DNA of 64,000 bases from JBHIDJ01 sp046760105 (GCA_046760105.1 JBHIDJ010000002.1:48359-112358); one strand, 5' to 3'; counted from the first letter of the stretch, positions 22,500 to 32,829 are shown. Program-made: numbers and translations. The notes: generated by a model from the letters alone, not told the origin.

Positions 22500-23978
22500 A
22501 TGTTCTCGGACTATGCACTTAGCATTGCTATTTGGTTACCAATAATCGGCAGCGTAGCGGTGCTCGCGACCGGTGGCGACCAAAATGCCGTCATTGCGAG
22601 ACGTTTGAGCCTGTTTTTCGCCATCGCCGCGTTCGTTGCGACCATACCGCTCTATACCAGCTTCAATCTACATACCGCGGACATGCAATTCGTCGAAGAC
22701 TACCCCTGGATCAACGCGTTCAACATCCGCTACCACCTGGGCATCGACGGTATCTCCCTGCTGCTCATACTGCTGACCAGTTTTTGCACTGTTATCGTCG
22801 TGATTGCCGGCTGGCGTGTGATCCAGAACAAGGTTGCCCAGTACATGGCCGCATTTCTGATCATGGAAGGTCTGATGATAGGAGTTTTCTCCGCCCTGGA
22901 CGCCATCCTGTTTTACGTATTCTGGGAAGGCATGCTGGTGCCGATGTTCTTAATTATCGGGCTTTGGGGCGGCCCAGAGCGGGTTTACGCGACCATCAAG
23001 TTTTTCCTGTACACCTTTCTCGGTTCGGTGTTGATGCTGGTGGCGTTTATCTACCTGTATTACCAGGCCGAGTCTTTCGAGATCCTGGTCTTCCACGAGC
23101 TTAGGCTGGGTCTGAACGAGCAGATCCTGCTCTTTCTCGCAATGTTGGCGGCGTTTGCGGTCAAAGTACCGATGTGGCCGGTGCACACTTGGCTCCCTGA
23201 CGCCCACACGGAGGCGCCGACGGGCGGTTCGGTGATCCTGGCCGCCATCCTCCTGAAGATGGGTGGCTATGGTTTCCTGCGCTTCAGCCTGCCGATCTTT
23301 CCCGATGCCAGCCATGAGCTCGCTTGGTTCATGATCACACTGTCACTGATCGCGGTCGTCTATATCGGATTGGTGACCCTGATGCAGGACGACATGAAGA
23401 AGCTCATTGCCTACTCGTCGATCGCCCATATGGGGTTTGTGACACTTGGTTTCTTCATATTCAACACCCAGGGAATCGAAGGCGGGCTGGCACAGATGAT
23501 TTCCCACGGATTCATCTCGGGCGCCTTATTCTTATGCGTAGGCGTCTTGTATGACCGATTGCACTCGCGGGAAATCAAGGACTATGGCGGTGTGGCTAAC
23601 CGTATGCCGGTGTTTGCGTCGTTTATGATGCTGTTCGCGCTCGCGAATACCGGGTTGCCCGGGACATCGGGTTTCGTCGGCGAACTTCTGGTAATCCTCG
23701 GTTCGTTTCAAGTGAATGTCTGGTACGCGGTGCTTGCCGCCACCACAGTGGTATTCGGCGCCGCCTACACGCTCTGGATGTACAAGCGAGTGATTTTTGG
23801 CCGTGTGGCCAGCGACAAGGTGGCGGCGCTTGACGACGCGACGCCGCGGGAGATGTTATTTTTGAGTTTACTCGCGGGTGCAGTGCTGGCAATGGGATTG
23901 TGGCCTTTTCCGTTCCTGGACGTGATGCACGCATCGGTTGATCATCTACTAGAGCAAGTGTCTGTATCAAAACTCTAA
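22500..23978 (+). CDS. nuoM: NADH-quinone oxidoreductase subunit M
   Basis: Second antiporter-like proton-pumping subunit, 492 residues and about 14 helices. Visible signatures are the Glu in FYVFWEGMLVPMFLIIG, the Lys in AFAVKVPMWPVHTWLPDAHTEAPT and [20 protein letters not shown]. It starts at ATG 22500, 18 bases after nuoL. Confidence 0.97.
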   Translation: MFSDYALSIAIWLPIIGSVAVLATGGDQNAVIARRLSLFFAIAAFVATIPLYTSFNLHTADMQFVEDYPWINAFNIRYHLGIDGISLLLILLTSFCTVIVVIAGWRVIQNKVAQYMAAFLIMEGLMIGVFSALDAILFYVFWEGMLVPMFLIIGLWGGPERVYATIKFFLYTFLGSVLMLVAFIYLYYQAESFEILVFHELRLGLNEQILLFLAMLAAFAVKVPMWPVHTWLPDAHTEAPTGGSVILAAILLKMGGYGFLRFSLPIFPDASHELAWFMITLSLIAVVYIGLVTLMQDDMKKLIAYSSIAHMGFVTLGFFIFNTQGIEGGLAQMISHGFISGALFLCVGVLYDRLHSREIKDYGGVANRMPVFASFMMLFALANTGLPGTSGFVGELLVILGSFQVNVWYAVLAATTVVFGAAYTLWMYKRVIFGRVASDKVAALDDATPREMLFLSLLAGAVLAMGLWPFPFLDVMHASVDHLLEQVSVSKL

Positions 23979-23982
23979 GAGC

Positions 23983-24118
23983 TTTAACGCAAAGGCGCCG
24001 AGACGCAAAGATTTAAAAGACGTGAAAACTATGAGTAACTGTACTGTCGGCACAAGTCGTATGATTGAGTTGGTTTTGCGTATGAAAAACTTTGCGCCTT
24101 CGAGCCTCTGCGTCGAGT
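23983..24118. repeat. GCAAAG octad inverted repeat before nuoN
   Basis: The left arm (23983-24012) has AACGCAAAG, GCGCCGAG and ACGCAAAG units in 8-base spacing; the right arm (24089-24117) has CTTTGCGCC, TTCGAGCC and TCTGCGTCG. The arms flank about 76 bases that resemble no other sequence here. The right arm ends 10 bases before the nuoN ATG. Confidence 0.82.
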
Positions 24119-24127
24119 AGTGAAGTG

Positions 24128-25573
24128 ATGAATTTCGAAATACCCAACATGTTGCCCGCACTCCCGGAGATCTGGGTATTCTCCATGGCGTGCGTCATCC
24201 TCTGTGTAGACCTTTTTATCACCAAACATACGCGTGCTGTCACGTATGTGCTTTGCCAGCTAACGTTGCTAACCGCCGCCGCGCTAACCCTGCAAGGGTT
24301 GTCGATGTCAGCCGGACTGACGTTTAACAACATGTTTGTGCGGGACACGTTGTCGGATGTCCTAAAGCTCGCGACCTATTTGGTCATCTTTTTCGTATTT
24401 GCATATTCCCGTGACTATCTGCGGGAACGAGACATGTACCGGGGCGAATATTTTGTTCTTGGGTTGTTCGGTGTCGTCGGCATGATGGTGATGGCATCAG
24501 CCAGTCATTTCCTCACGTTGTATCTGGGGCTTGAGCTGCTCTCGTTGAGTCTGTACGCCATGGTGGCGTTCCAGCGCGATTCGGCGCAAGCGACGGAAGC
24601 GGCGATGAAGTACTTTGTGCTTGGTGCGATCTCCTCCGGCATGCTGCTCTATGGTATGTCGATCCTATACGGCCTAACGGGAAGCTTGGATATTGCGGTG
24701 GTTAAGGACGCAATCGCCGGCATGTCTCCAGATGACGTGGTCCTCATCTTTGGTCTTGTGTTTGTCATTGTCGGTATAGGGTTTAAGGTGGGTGCCGTAC
24801 CGTTTCACATGTGGCTTCCCGATGTTTATCACGGGGCGCCTACCTCGGTCACGCTTTACATTGGGACAGCACCGAAAATCGCCGGTTTTGCTTTAATTAT
24901 CCGCCTCCTGGTCGGTGGCCTCGAAAACCTCGCCGTGTCTTGGCAGGACATGCTCGTCATTCTGGCCGTGCTCTCGATGGCGATTGGCAACATTGTGGCT
25001 ATTGCCCAGAGCAATATCAAACGAATGTTGGCTTACTCGTCGATTGCGCACATGGGCTTTTTCTTGTTGGGTGTTCTCAGCGCGACGCCAAACGGCTACA
25101 GCTCTGCGCTGTTCTATGTGCTGATATACGCGGTGATGGCTCTGGGGGCGTTCGGCATGGTTATTCTCCTATCGCGGGCGGGCTTCGAGGCCGAGCGCCT
25201 TGACGATTTCAAAGGCCTCAATCAAAGAAGCCCGTGGTATGCCTTCTTGATGCTGTTGTTGATGTTCTCGCTCGCCGGCGTTCCACCGACAGTCGGTTTT
25301 TATGCCAAGCTGCTTGTCATTCAGTCCGTCATACAGGCAGATATGATCTGGCTTGCTGTTGTCGCTGTACTTTTGGCGGTGGTCGGCGCGTATTACTACT
25401 TGCGAGTCATCAGACTCATGTACTTCGACGATGCCGAGGAGAAAATACCAATCGGTGCAAGCGCCGACATGCGCGTATTAATCGGCATCAACGCCCTGGC
25501 ATTGCTTTTGATAATGCCGTGGGTGGGTACGCTCATCGACCTCTGCGGCAAAGCGATACAAGGCATTTCCTAG
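24128..25573 (+). CDS. nuoN: NADH-quinone oxidoreductase subunit N
   Basis: Third antiporter-like subunit, next to NuoK; 481 residues and about 14 helices. Signatures are [43 protein letters not shown] and [22 protein letters not shown] 24128 ([16 protein letters not shown]) gives the family N-terminus; upstream in-frame codons are repeat. Last gene of the nuo operon; the next gene begins 10 bases later. Confidence 0.97.
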   Translation: MNFEIPNMLPALPEIWVFSMACVILCVDLFITKHTRAVTYVLCQLTLLTAAALTLQGLSMSAGLTFNNMFVRDTLSDVLKLATYLVIFFVFAYSRDYLRERDMYRGEYFVLGLFGVVGMMVMASASHFLTLYLGLELLSLSLYAMVAFQRDSAQATEAAMKYFVLGAISSGMLLYGMSILYGLTGSLDIAVVKDAIAGMSPDDVVLIFGLVFVIVGIGFKVGAVPFHMWLPDVYHGAPTSVTLYIGTAPKIAGFALIIRLLVGGLENLAVSWQDMLVILAVLSMAIGNIVAIAQSNIKRMLAYSSIAHMGFFLLGVLSATPNGYSSALFYVLIYAVMALGAFGMVILLSRAGFEAERLDDFKGLNQRSPWYAFLMLLLMFSLAGVPPTVGFYAKLLVIQSVIQADMIWLAVVAVLLAVVGAYYYLRVIRLMYFDDAEEKIPIGASADMRVLIGINALALLLIMPWVGTLIDLCGKAIQGIS

Positions 25574-25583
25574 CGGATATAGC

Positions 25584-26327
25584 TTGCTTAGCGATCTACT
25601 CATTGGGCCACGCTACCTGCTGCGTGGCTTTCGCCTGATCTTGCGCCGGGGTCTCCGGCGCTTCCTCCTGATACCGCTTTTTATCAATGTGGTGGTTTTT
25701 GCGGGGCTTATCTGGCTTGGCGCGAGCCAGTTCGAGGCCTTAGTGACTTGGCTGTTGCCGGGTGGCGAAAGTTGGTGGGCGCTATTGGCACGCGGTCTGC
25801 TTTGGATGTTCTTTGCCTTGACTGCAGGACTTCTCATGTTCTTTACGTTTACGCTGGTTGCTAACCTTATAGGGGCACCCTTCAATGCCCTGCTCGCCGA
25901 GCGGGTTGAAGAAAGCCTGGGTGGGACGACTGCTGGCGACAGTACGCAGACGTGGGTTGGCAGTCTTCTGCGATCGATCGCAAACGAGTTACGAAAACTA
26001 CGTTATTTTTTTGTCCTCATTCTGTTTGCGCTGGCAGTAACGATCATTCCGATCGCAAACATCTTGGCGCCGTTCGTCTGGATTATGGTGACCTCGTGGA
26101 TGCTAGCTTTAGAGTACTTAGCGTATCCAATGGAAAATCATGGCTTTGCGTTTGCTGATGTGCGACAGAGTGCCCGCGTCAATAAACTGAGCACCCTCGG
26201 GTTCGGCGCGGCGGTGATGGTGGTCACGCTCATTCCGGTGGTTAACCTGACGGTTATGCCTGCCTCGGTTGCTGGTGCAACCGCTATGTGGTTTGAGCGC
26301 GTGCAGCGCCAGGGAGAGGGGCGCTAG
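25584..26327 (+). CDS. EI24/CysZ-like integral membrane protein
   Basis: A 247-residue protein with about four long hydrophobic segments and the CysZ-type opening GPRYLLRGFRLILRRGLRRFLLIPLFIN. The mid-protein ANLIGAPFNALLAERVEE and the segment AYPMENHGFAFADVRQSAR are also typical. CysZ proteins are linked to sulfate uptake in E. coli, but no sulfate assimilation gene is nearby, so the substrate here is open. The start is TTG 25584, 10 bases after nuoN. Confidence 0.8.
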   Translation: MLSDLLIGPRYLLRGFRLILRRGLRRFLLIPLFINVVVFAGLIWLGASQFEALVTWLLPGGESWWALLARGLLWMFFALTAGLLMFFTFTLVANLIGAPFNALLAERVEESLGGTTAGDSTQTWVGSLLRSIANELRKLRYFFVLILFALAVTIIPIANILAPFVWIMVTSWMLALEYLAYPMENHGFAFADVRQSARVNKLSTLGFGAAVMVVTLIPVVNLTVMPASVAGATAMWFERVQRQGEGR

Positions 26328-26476
26328 AATGCTGCTTGTCGCTCGAAAGCGCGCATCGAAAAACCGTATAATCATCAGCTGCTAGTGCATTCACCAACGC
26401 GTACCAGATAGGACGCCTACATAGCGCAGCGACTGTTACGGCAGCGAGGCAAGAGCCACCTATATGAGCGCATGAC

Positions 26477-26983
26477 ATGCGTATAGGGGTTGTATCGGAT
26501 ACCCATGGTTTTCTCGATGCGAGAATTATGGAGATCATTGGCCGCTGTGATTTGGCGGTGCACGCCGGGGATATCGGGAATGCGGGCGTATTGGAACAAC
26601 TGCGGCCGCGACGGGAACAGATTCTCGCTGTGCGTGGAAACAACGACACGCCACAGAAGTGGCCGCGCACCGATGCGGCGGTGCTTGATGGCTTGCCGGA
26701 TGAGGTGGCGGTAGATCTACCTGGTGGATGCCTGGTGGTTGTGCACGGACACAGAGACGGCCCGCCTCGGCGCAGGCACGCGAAGTTGCGTACTCGATAC
26801 CCCGATGCGCGCGTGATCGTCTACGGCCACAGCCATCGGCTCGTTTGTGATCAAGATCAGCGTCCGTGGGTGTTAAATCCGGGTGCAGCCGGGCGCAGCC
26901 GCACGTTCGGAGGCCCCTCTTGTTTGGTCTTGCACGTGCGTGCCACCAGGTGGAGGGTCGAGGGTGTGCGCATTCGCCTCTAG
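26477..26983 (+). CDS. YfcE/MJ0936-family metallophosphodiesterase
   Basis: A 168-residue calcineurin-like phosphoesterase. Metal-binding motifs appear in order: GVVSDTHG (D8, H10), HAGDIGN, VRGNND, VVHGHRDG and YGHSHR. Such proteins hydrolyse simple phosphodiesters in vitro; the physiological substrate is usually unknown. A TATAAT hexamer at 26367-26372 in the upstream gap could be a -10 element, with no good -35. ATG 26477 has only a weak ribosome-binding site. Confidence 0.88.
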   Translation: MRIGVVSDTHGFLDARIMEIIGRCDLAVHAGDIGNAGVLEQLRPRREQILAVRGNNDTPQKWPRTDAAVLDGLPDEVAVDLPGGCLVVVHGHRDGPPRRRHAKLRTRYPDARVIVYGHSHRLVCDQDQRPWVLNPGAAGRSRTFGGPSCLVLHVRATRWRVEGVRIRL

Positions 26984-27021
26984 GTAACGATAACTATTCC
27001 TGTATGGTTCGAGGAAATCAC

Positions 27022-27807
27022 GTGGGCGTATGCAAAACGGCTAAGTCGATGGGACGGGAAACAAGTAAAGCAGAAAACGAGCGACGCATCAGGGCTGGTG
27101 TCCGCGTCGCGCTGAGCTCTGGCGTATGGCTGGCCATCGGCGTGCAGGTACTCATCCTGAGTCTGTTTCTATATAGGATCATCCCTATGTTGGGGGCCGA
27201 CGAATCGCAGGCTGAACTACCTGTATTAATGCTTCTATTTCTGGTGTTGCTCGTCGTTAACGTTTATGTGATGGGTGGCATATTGCGTGCCTTCGCGATC
27301 GGCGCGGCGATCGTTTCCGCGCGCGAGACATTGACTCGGGGCAAAGAGGTATTTAGTCGATTGTTGTGGCTTTCCATAAAAGCACTTTTGCTCGTTTTAG
27401 GATCCCTGTATCTGTTGGGCATCATTGTCCAACTTATCGCCGCGGCTATGCATGCCGAGCCGAGACTTATGCTCATGAATATTGCACCGGGACTATTTGG
27501 ACTCATCGCTATCATTCCCTTTGTACTGATCTATTGGCTTCCGGTCGTGTTTGTGCGCAATGATTTTCGGATCTTTCCCACTTTGCAATCGGCGCTACAA
27601 ATCAACTGGCAGCGTTTGGCGAAGTCGGGGTTTTTGGCCTTCCTCGTGTTTTTGCCGCTAGTCGTTTTATGGCTGCTCCCGCGAGGTACACCCTTCGTCA
27701 TAGCATTGGTAGTCAGCGTTTGCCGGGAGCTGATGTGGTGGACCGCTTACGCCTATTGCGTTGCGTTGGTGACGGAAAACCCAGACTGGCACCGCGCGGC
27801 CACATGA
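27022..27807 (+). CDS. polytopic membrane protein of unknown function
   Basis: I do not recognise the family. With the chosen start it has 261 residues: a polar, basic N-terminus of about 30 residues, then roughly six transmembrane segments, the later ones around PGLFGLIAIIPFVLIYWLPVVF, FLAFLVFLPLVVLWLL and the C-terminal WWTAYAYCVALV. I chose GTG 27022 because GAGGAAA lies 6 bases upstream; ATG 27004 and ATG 27049 are alternatives. The arrangement of paired helices with a conserved-looking NDFRIFPTLQSALQ loop is reminiscent of small uncharacterised inner-membrane proteins. Confidence 0.6.
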   Translation: MGVCKTAKSMGRETSKAENERRIRAGVRVALSSGVWLAIGVQVLILSLFLYRIIPMLGADESQAELPVLMLLFLVLLVVNVYVMGGILRAFAIGAAIVSARETLTRGKEVFSRLLWLSIKALLLVLGSLYLLGIIVQLIAAAMHAEPRLMLMNIAPGLFGLIAIIPFVLIYWLPVVFVRNDFRIFPTLQSALQINWQRLAKSGFLAFLVFLPLVVLWLLPRGTPFVIALVVSVCRELMWWTAYAYCVALVTENPDWHRAAT

Positions 27808-27910
27808 GGCCGGCTATGCTTAGCTTCTCAACAGGGCGGTCGTGCGGTGACGGCAACACCAGCCTTGTTCCGCCGAGCCGCGGGGCAATCGGCACGAGTG
27901 CGCCCCGTCC

Positions 27911-27938
27911 TTGAAATTACCCGACGCACTGGTAGACT
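27911..27938 (+). promoter_or_regulatory. candidate promoter of the initiator tRNA
   Basis: TTGAAA (27911-27916) and TAGACT (27933-27938) are spaced by 16 bases, and the tRNA starts 12 bases later. The GC-rich run GCCCCGC right after the -10 resembles the discriminator of stringently controlled stable-RNA promoters. Confidence 0.6.
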
Positions 27939-27950
27939 TCGCCCCGCTAC

Positions 27951-28027
<77 letters not shown>

Positions 28028-28063
28028 GATTTATTTGACTGGCCGAGCCAGTGGCCAGCTTCA

Positions 28064-28089
28064 GAAGGCCGGTGTAATGCCGGCCTTTT
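28064..28089 (+). terminator. intrinsic terminator after tRNA-fMet
   Basis: The stem AAGGCCGG/CCGGCCTT closes a 6-base loop and is followed by TTC. It lies 36 bases after the tRNA and before the rimP promoter, so it should end tRNA transcription. The T-run is short, so some read-through is likely. Confidence 0.65.
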
Positions 28090-28209
28090 CTGCTAGAAAT
28101 ACCCATTTTTGCCCTACATTATCCGCTCTACGTCCCTCGAAATAGTTGCGCAGCGCTTGAAATTGCCCGAAAAACCCCCATGAACTCTGTGTATCATTGC
28201 CTGGACACA

Positions 28210-28237
28210 TTGAGTTTTGTGCCAAGATGCTTATAAT
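28210..28237 (+). promoter_or_regulatory. candidate promoter of rimP-nusA-infB
   Basis: TTGAGT (28210-28215) and a perfect TATAAT (28232-28237) are separated by 16 bases. It lies downstream of the tRNA terminator and about 93 bases upstream of rimP, leaving a leader of roughly 85 bases. Confidence 0.65.
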
Positions 28238-28281
28238 TTCAGTGGCTTCGGCGCAGCTATAAGAACTATAAACGTTTTTGG

Positions 28282-28305
28282 AAAGTGGGCTTGACGCCCA
28301 CTTTT
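28282..28305 (+). promoter_or_regulatory. rimP leader hairpin, possible attenuator
   Basis: AAAGTGGGC pairs with GCCCACTTT around the 5-base loop TTGAC, followed by TTGCGTTT. It sits in the 5' leader 24 bases before the rimP start. A terminator-like hairpin here is a known feature of rimP leaders in gammaproteobacteria. It could attenuate the operon, whose product NusA affects termination. Confidence 0.6.
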
Positions 28306-28329
28306 GCGTTTATGGGATTTAACTTAGTT

Positions 28330-28785
28330 ATGGGCGCATTGAATGCAGATTTGTGGAAGTCGTTGGAGACCGGCGTTAAGACGCTAGATTTCGAACTGGT
28401 CGATGTCGAACTTTTCGGTGCGGGCCGCCATACGGTTTTGCGGGTCTACATTGACCGGTCCAGCGGCGTGACGGTCGACGACTGCGCATGTGTCAGCCAA
28501 CAGCTGAGCGCGATCTTGGATGTGGAGGATCGCATGGAGGGTCCTTACACACTGGAGGTGTCATCGCCCGGGCTCGACAGGCCATTGAAGAAGCGTGACG
28601 ATTTCAGGCGGTTTGCGGGTGAGATGGTGAGGATACGCACGCGCGAGCCGGTTGGCGGTCAGCGCAACTTCACGGGTCACCTAGTCGGCGTGTCTGACGA
28701 CCACGTGGTGCTGACATTGGGTACGAAAACCCTGGACTTGGCCTTTGATAGTATCGAGAAGGCGAGACTTATACCGAAGCTTTAG
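28330..28785 (+). CDS. rimP: ribosome maturation factor RimP
   Basis: Assists 30S subunit maturation. The 151-residue product shows the RimP core FELVDVELFGAGRHTVLRVYID near residues 18-39, CACVSQQLSAILD and the strongly conserved YTLEVSSPGLDRPL. I chose ATG 28330 for the family length; ATG 28312 and an upstream GTG overlap the leader hairpin. First gene of the rimP-nusA-infB operon. Confidence 0.96.
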   Translation: MGALNADLWKSLETGVKTLDFELVDVELFGAGRHTVLRVYIDRSSGVTVDDCACVSQQLSAILDVEDRMEGPYTLEVSSPGLDRPLKKRDDFRRFAGEMVRIRTREPVGGQRNFTGHLVGVSDDHVVLTLGTKTLDLAFDSIEKARLIPKL

Positions 28786-28811
28786 GGATCAGCGACAAGA
28801 GAACGGCTTTT

Positions 28812-30323
28812 ATGGGTAACGAAGTACTACTAATGGTGGACGCGCTGTCGCGCGAAAAAGGAGTCGAAAAATCGGTCATCTTTGAAGCGCTGGAAGCGGC
28901 CTTGGCCACGGCGACGCGCAAGCGTCATAAAGGCGATATTGATGCCCGAGTCTCGATTCATCGCGATACCGGCGAGTACGACACGTTCCGACGCTGGGAG
29001 GTGCTGCCGGACGATGCAGAGGAGATTGAGTTCCCTGATCGCCAGGTGCGTGTAAGCGAGGCTTTACAGCGTGATCCTGGTTCGGTTATTGGCGGCTTTG
29101 TGGAAGAACCGCTTGAGCCAGTTGATTTTGGTCGTATCGCAGCGCAGGCCGCCAAACAGGTCATTCTGCAAAAGGTACGCGAGGCGGAGCGGGAGCAGAT
29201 TGTCAGGCAATATGAAGAACGCAAGGACCAGATGGTCACAGGTGTCGTCAAACGGATGGAACGCGGTGATGCCATTGTTGACCTAGGCGATGCCGAGGCT
29301 TTGCTGTCGAAATCGAAGATGGTCCCGCGCGAAGGCCTGCGTCCCGGGGATCGCATACGCGCTTATCTCGAGGACGTGCAATCGGTGCCGCGTGGTCCGC
29401 AGTTATTCCTGAGCCGGATCGCCTCGAACCTGTTGATCGAGTTGTTCAAACTCGAGGTGCCGGAAGCCGGCGAAGGCCTGATCGAAATTCATCGGGCTGC
29501 CCGTGATCCGGGGCTACGTGCCAAGATTGCCGTCAGCACGAATGATCCGCGCATTGATCCGATTGGCGCGTGTGTCGGCATGCGTGGCTCGCGAGTGCAA
29601 AGTGTTTCGAACGAGTTGGCTGGAGAACGGGTCGATATCATCCAGTGGTCCGAGGATCCGGCGCAGTTCGTGATTAATGCGCTGGCACCGGCTGAGGTGA
29701 TCTCCATTACCGTGGATGAAGAACTCAGCAGCATGGATGTCATGGTAGATGAGATGCAGCTCTCCCAAGCGATCGGTCGCGGCGGGCAGAATGTGCGCCT
29801 GGCGACGGAATTGACAGGGTGGGAACTCAATATCATGACCGAGGAGACTGCCAGCGAGAAGAGCATTTCGGAGGCGGCCAGTGCGATAAAGCTTTTCATG
29901 GAACTACTGGACGTCGATGAGGAGGTCGCCACGATCCTGGTGCAAGAAGGGTTTACTAACCTTGATGAAGTCGCGTACGTACCCAAACCGGAGCTGTTGA
30001 CGGTCGAGGGTTTCAACGAGGAGTTGGTTGACGAGTTACGAAGCCGTGCCCGTGACGCCTTGTTAACGACAGCCATCGCAGTAGAAGAGAAAATCAGCTT
30101 GTCCGACCCTGACAAGGACTTGCTTGAGATGGACGGCATGGATGAACATACCGCGCACTTGCTCGCAAGCCACGGTATAAAGTCGCGGGAAGATCTCGCT
30201 GAACAATCTGTCGATGAGCTTTTGGAGATCGAGGGGGTCGGCGACGAAGAACGAATCAAGCAATTGATCATGACTGCGCGTGCGCCCTGGTTTGAGAATC
30301 AGGGTGAGAGTGAAGTCCAATAA
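28812..30323 (+). CDS. nusA: transcription termination/antitermination protein NusA
   Basis: Binds RNA polymerase and nascent RNA and modulates pausing, termination and antitermination. The 503 residues contain the polymerase-binding N-terminal domain (about 1-125), an S1 domain (about 134-200), two KH domains including DPIGACVGMRGSRVQ and SQAIGRGGQNVRLA, and two C-terminal acidic repeats with helix-hairpin-helix character (about 360-425 and 435-495). Full length; 26 bases after rimP. Confidence 0.98.
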   Translation: MGNEVLLMVDALSREKGVEKSVIFEALEAALATATRKRHKGDIDARVSIHRDTGEYDTFRRWEVLPDDAEEIEFPDRQVRVSEALQRDPGSVIGGFVEEPLEPVDFGRIAAQAAKQVILQKVREAEREQIVRQYEERKDQMVTGVVKRMERGDAIVDLGDAEALLSKSKMVPREGLRPGDRIRAYLEDVQSVPRGPQLFLSRIASNLLIELFKLEVPEAGEGLIEIHRAARDPGLRAKIAVSTNDPRIDPIGACVGMRGSRVQSVSNELAGERVDIIQWSEDPAQFVINALAPAEVISITVDEELSSMDVMVDEMQLSQAIGRGGQNVRLATELTGWELNIMTEETASEKSISEAASAIKLFMELLDVDEEVATILVQEGFTNLDEVAYVPKPELLTVEGFNEELVDELRSRARDALLTTAIAVEEKISLSDPDKDLLEMDGMDEHTAHLLASHGIKSREDLAEQSVDELLEIEGVGDEERIKQLIMTARAPWFENQGESEVQ

Positions 30324-30336
30324 ACGATAGTTACCT

Positions 30337-32829
30337 ATGGCCAGAACCACAGTAAAGGCATTTGCCGAACGCATCGGTGTCCCATCCGAGACCTTGCTGC
30401 GGCAATTAAACGCTGCCGGCATTGACGGCAAGGAAGCCAGTGACGCACTGTCTGAGCAGGAAAAAATGACCTTGCTCAGCTTCCTACGGGGCAGTGACGA
30501 GACGGCACCGACGCGTAGGAAGATTACGGTTAAGCGTAAATCCACAAGCCAAATCACACAGAGCACACGCGCGGGCGTTACACGAACGGTGCAGGTGGAA
30601 GTGCGCAAGAAGCGCACGTTTGTCAAACGTGCCGATGTCGAGCCGGTGTCCGCGACGGCAGCCGAGGCCCTGCGCGAAGAGCTGTTGGAGGAACCAACGA
30701 CGCCGCCAGCTGACGAGCTGCGCACGGCCGAGGCGGCGACTGCCGGCGTTGTCACAGAGAAGCCGGCGCCGTTGCCCGAGGAGCCTGCGGCGGCTGTCAG
30801 CGTTGAGGAGGCACCGAAGGAACCCCCGACGACACCCGAAGTAGACGATACGCACCCACCACCTGCCGAGGTCGTCCCCACTGTGGCCGAGGCCCAGCCC
30901 TCCGCAGAGACAGCGAAGCCGGAGCAGGCAGAGGCCGCAGCGGTGGAGTCGCCACGGGTTGAACTACACGTCGCCGACGGCAAGAAGGCACGGCGTCGGA
31001 TGAGACCGATTTCAAGGAAAGCCGTGGTCACAAGCATGTCGGGGCAGCACGCATTTGAGAGGCCGACACAGCCTATTGTGCGTGAGGTGGTGTTGCCGGA
31101 GACCATTACGGTGGCTGAGCTGGCACAAAAGATGTCGGTCAAGGCGGCCGAGGTGATCAAGGCCCTAATGGGGCTTGGTACCATGGTCACAATCAATCAG
31201 GTACTGGATCGCGATACTGCGACGATCGTGGTGGAGGAAATGGGGCATGCGGTCAAAGAGGCCAGGCCCACGAGTCCCGAGGTCGTGCTGGTGCAAGCGG
31301 CTGATGTGGGGGCTGAAGCCGAGCCGCGTCCACCCGTTGTCACCGTAATGGGGCACGTTGATCACGGCAAGACCTCATTGCTGGACTATATTCGCAAGAC
31401 GCGGGTCGCGAGCGGTGAAGCCGGTGGCATCACCCAGCACATCGGCGCCTACCACGTCAAGATTCCGAAGGGCGAGATCACCTTTCTTGATACGCCTGGC
31501 CATGAGGCGTTCACGGCCATGCGCGCGCGCGGTGCCAGGGCCACCGATTTGGTGATCCTGGTTGTGGCGGCCGATGATGGCGTGAAGCCACAGACGGTAG
31601 AGGCGATCCACCACGCGCGTGATGCCGGCGTGCCGCTCATCGTGGCGGTGAACAAGGTTGACAAGCCTGACGCTGAGCCAGACCGTATCCGGCAGGAGTT
31701 GACCAAGGAACAGGTCGTTCCCGAAGAATGGGGCGGTGAGGAATTGTTTGTGAATGTCTCGGCGAAGACCGGTCAGGGTATTGATGATCTATTGGAAGCC
31801 ATATTGCTACAAGCCGAGGTGCTGGAGCTGAAAGCAGTTAAGGTCGGCCCTGCTTCCGGCATTGTTGTCGAGGCGCGTCTCGACAAAGGGCGGGGCCCCG
31901 TGGCGACGATACTCGTGCAGGGTGGGACCTTGCGCAAGGGCGATACCTTCCTGGCGGGTGGTGAGTATGGACGCGTGCGCGCCATGCTCGATGAGAATGG
32001 TAGGTCGGCCAAGCAGGCTGGACCATCGATACCTGTTGAAATACAGGGACTTTCGGGTGTACCCAGCGCGGGCGACGACGTAGTCAGCGTGGAAAGCGAG
32101 CGCAAAGCACGTGAGATAGCACTTTATCGACAGGGTAAGTACAAAGATACGAAACTAGCTCGTCAGCAGGCAGCCAAGCTCTCCGACATCTTCGAGCAAA
32201 TGACGGAGGGCGAGTTCAAGACGCTAAATCTCTTGATCAAGGCGGATGTACAGGGGTCGGTAGAAGCGCTCACCGATACGTTGGAAAAGCTCTCCGGTGA
32301 CGAGGTGAAGGTAAAAGTAGTCCACGGCATGGTCGGGGGGATAAGTGAATCCGATGTTAATCTCGCTGTAGCCTCGCAGGCGATTATTATTGGTTTCAAC
32401 GTGCGTGCGGATAGTGCGGGGCGCCGTTTGATTGAGAGCGAGGGGGTTGATGTCCACTATTACAATGTGATCTACGATGCAGTAGACGACATCAAGGGTG
32501 CGATCAGCGGCCTCCTCAAGCCGCAGGTCAAGGAAGAGATCGTTGGGCTGGCGGAAGTGAGGGATGTCTTCCGAGTTCGCAAGATCGGTGCGATCGCGGG
32601 TTGCTACGTGGTGGAGGGAGTCGTACGGCGTAACTGGCCGATCCGGGTCTTGCGTGACAATGTTGTCATTTTCGAAGGTGAGCTCGAGTCGCTGCGCCGT
32701 TTCAAGGAGGATGCGAACGAAGTGAAAGCGGGTCTGGAGTGCGGGATCGGCGTAAAGAATTATAATGATGTGAAGGTGGGGGATCAGATCGAGGTCTATC
32801 AGAAAGTAGAGATCGCACGATCAGCTTGA
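30337..32829 (+). CDS. infB: translation initiation factor IF-2
   Basis: GTPase that places fMet-tRNA on the 30S subunit and promotes subunit joining. In 830 residues: a small IF2N domain at 1-50, a long low-complexity Ala/Glu/Pro/Val linker (about 100-225), a second IF2N domain near 245-300, the G domain with GHVDHGKT at 339-346, DTPGHEAF and NKVDKPDA, and the two C-terminal beta-barrel/linker domains. The linker explains the strong composition bias and the long antisense open frame opposite it. Confidence 0.98.
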   Translation: MARTTVKAFAERIGVPSETLLRQLNAAGIDGKEASDALSEQEKMTLLSFLRGSDETAPTRRKITVKRKSTSQITQSTRAGVTRTVQVEVRKKRTFVKRADVEPVSATAAEALREELLEEPTTPPADELRTAEAATAGVVTEKPAPLPEEPAAAVSVEEAPKEPPTTPEVDDTHPPPAEVVPTVAEAQPSAETAKPEQAEAAAVESPRVELHVADGKKARRRMRPISRKAVVTSMSGQHAFERPTQPIVREVVLPETITVAELAQKMSVKAAEVIKALMGLGTMVTINQVLDRDTATIVVEEMGHAVKEARPTSPEVVLVQAADVGAEAEPRPPVVTVMGHVDHGKTSLLDYIRKTRVASGEAGGITQHIGAYHVKIPKGEITFLDTPGHEAFTAMRARGARATDLVILVVAADDGVKPQTVEAIHHARDAGVPLIVAVNKVDKPDAEPDRIRQELTKEQVVPEEWGGEELFVNVSAKTGQGIDDLLEAILLQAEVLELKAVKVGPASGIVVEARLDKGRGPVATILVQGGTLRKGDTFLAGGEYGRVRAMLDENGRSAKQAGPSIPVEIQGLSGVPSAGDDVVSVESERKAREIALYRQGKYKDTKLARQQAAKLSDIFEQMTEGEFKTLNLLIKADVQGSVEALTDTLEKLSGDEVKVKVVHGMVGGISESDVNLAVASQAIIIGFNVRADSAGRRLIESEGVDVHYYNVIYDAVDDIKGAISGLLKPQVKEEIVGLAEVRDVFRVRKIGAIAGCYVVEGVVRRNWPIRVLRDNVVIFEGELESLRRFKEDANEVKAGLECGIGVKNYNDVKVGDQIEVYQKVEIARSA

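Noticed and set aside
28312..28329. RimP start at ATG 28312 or the upstream GTG
   Set aside because: Both would place the leader hairpin at or inside the coding start and lengthen RimP beyond the family; ATG 28330 fits better.
30063..31196. 377-codon minus-strand frame opposite nusA/infB
   Set aside because: Its Ser/Ala/Gly-rich translation is the complement of the low-complexity IF-2 linker; not a gene.
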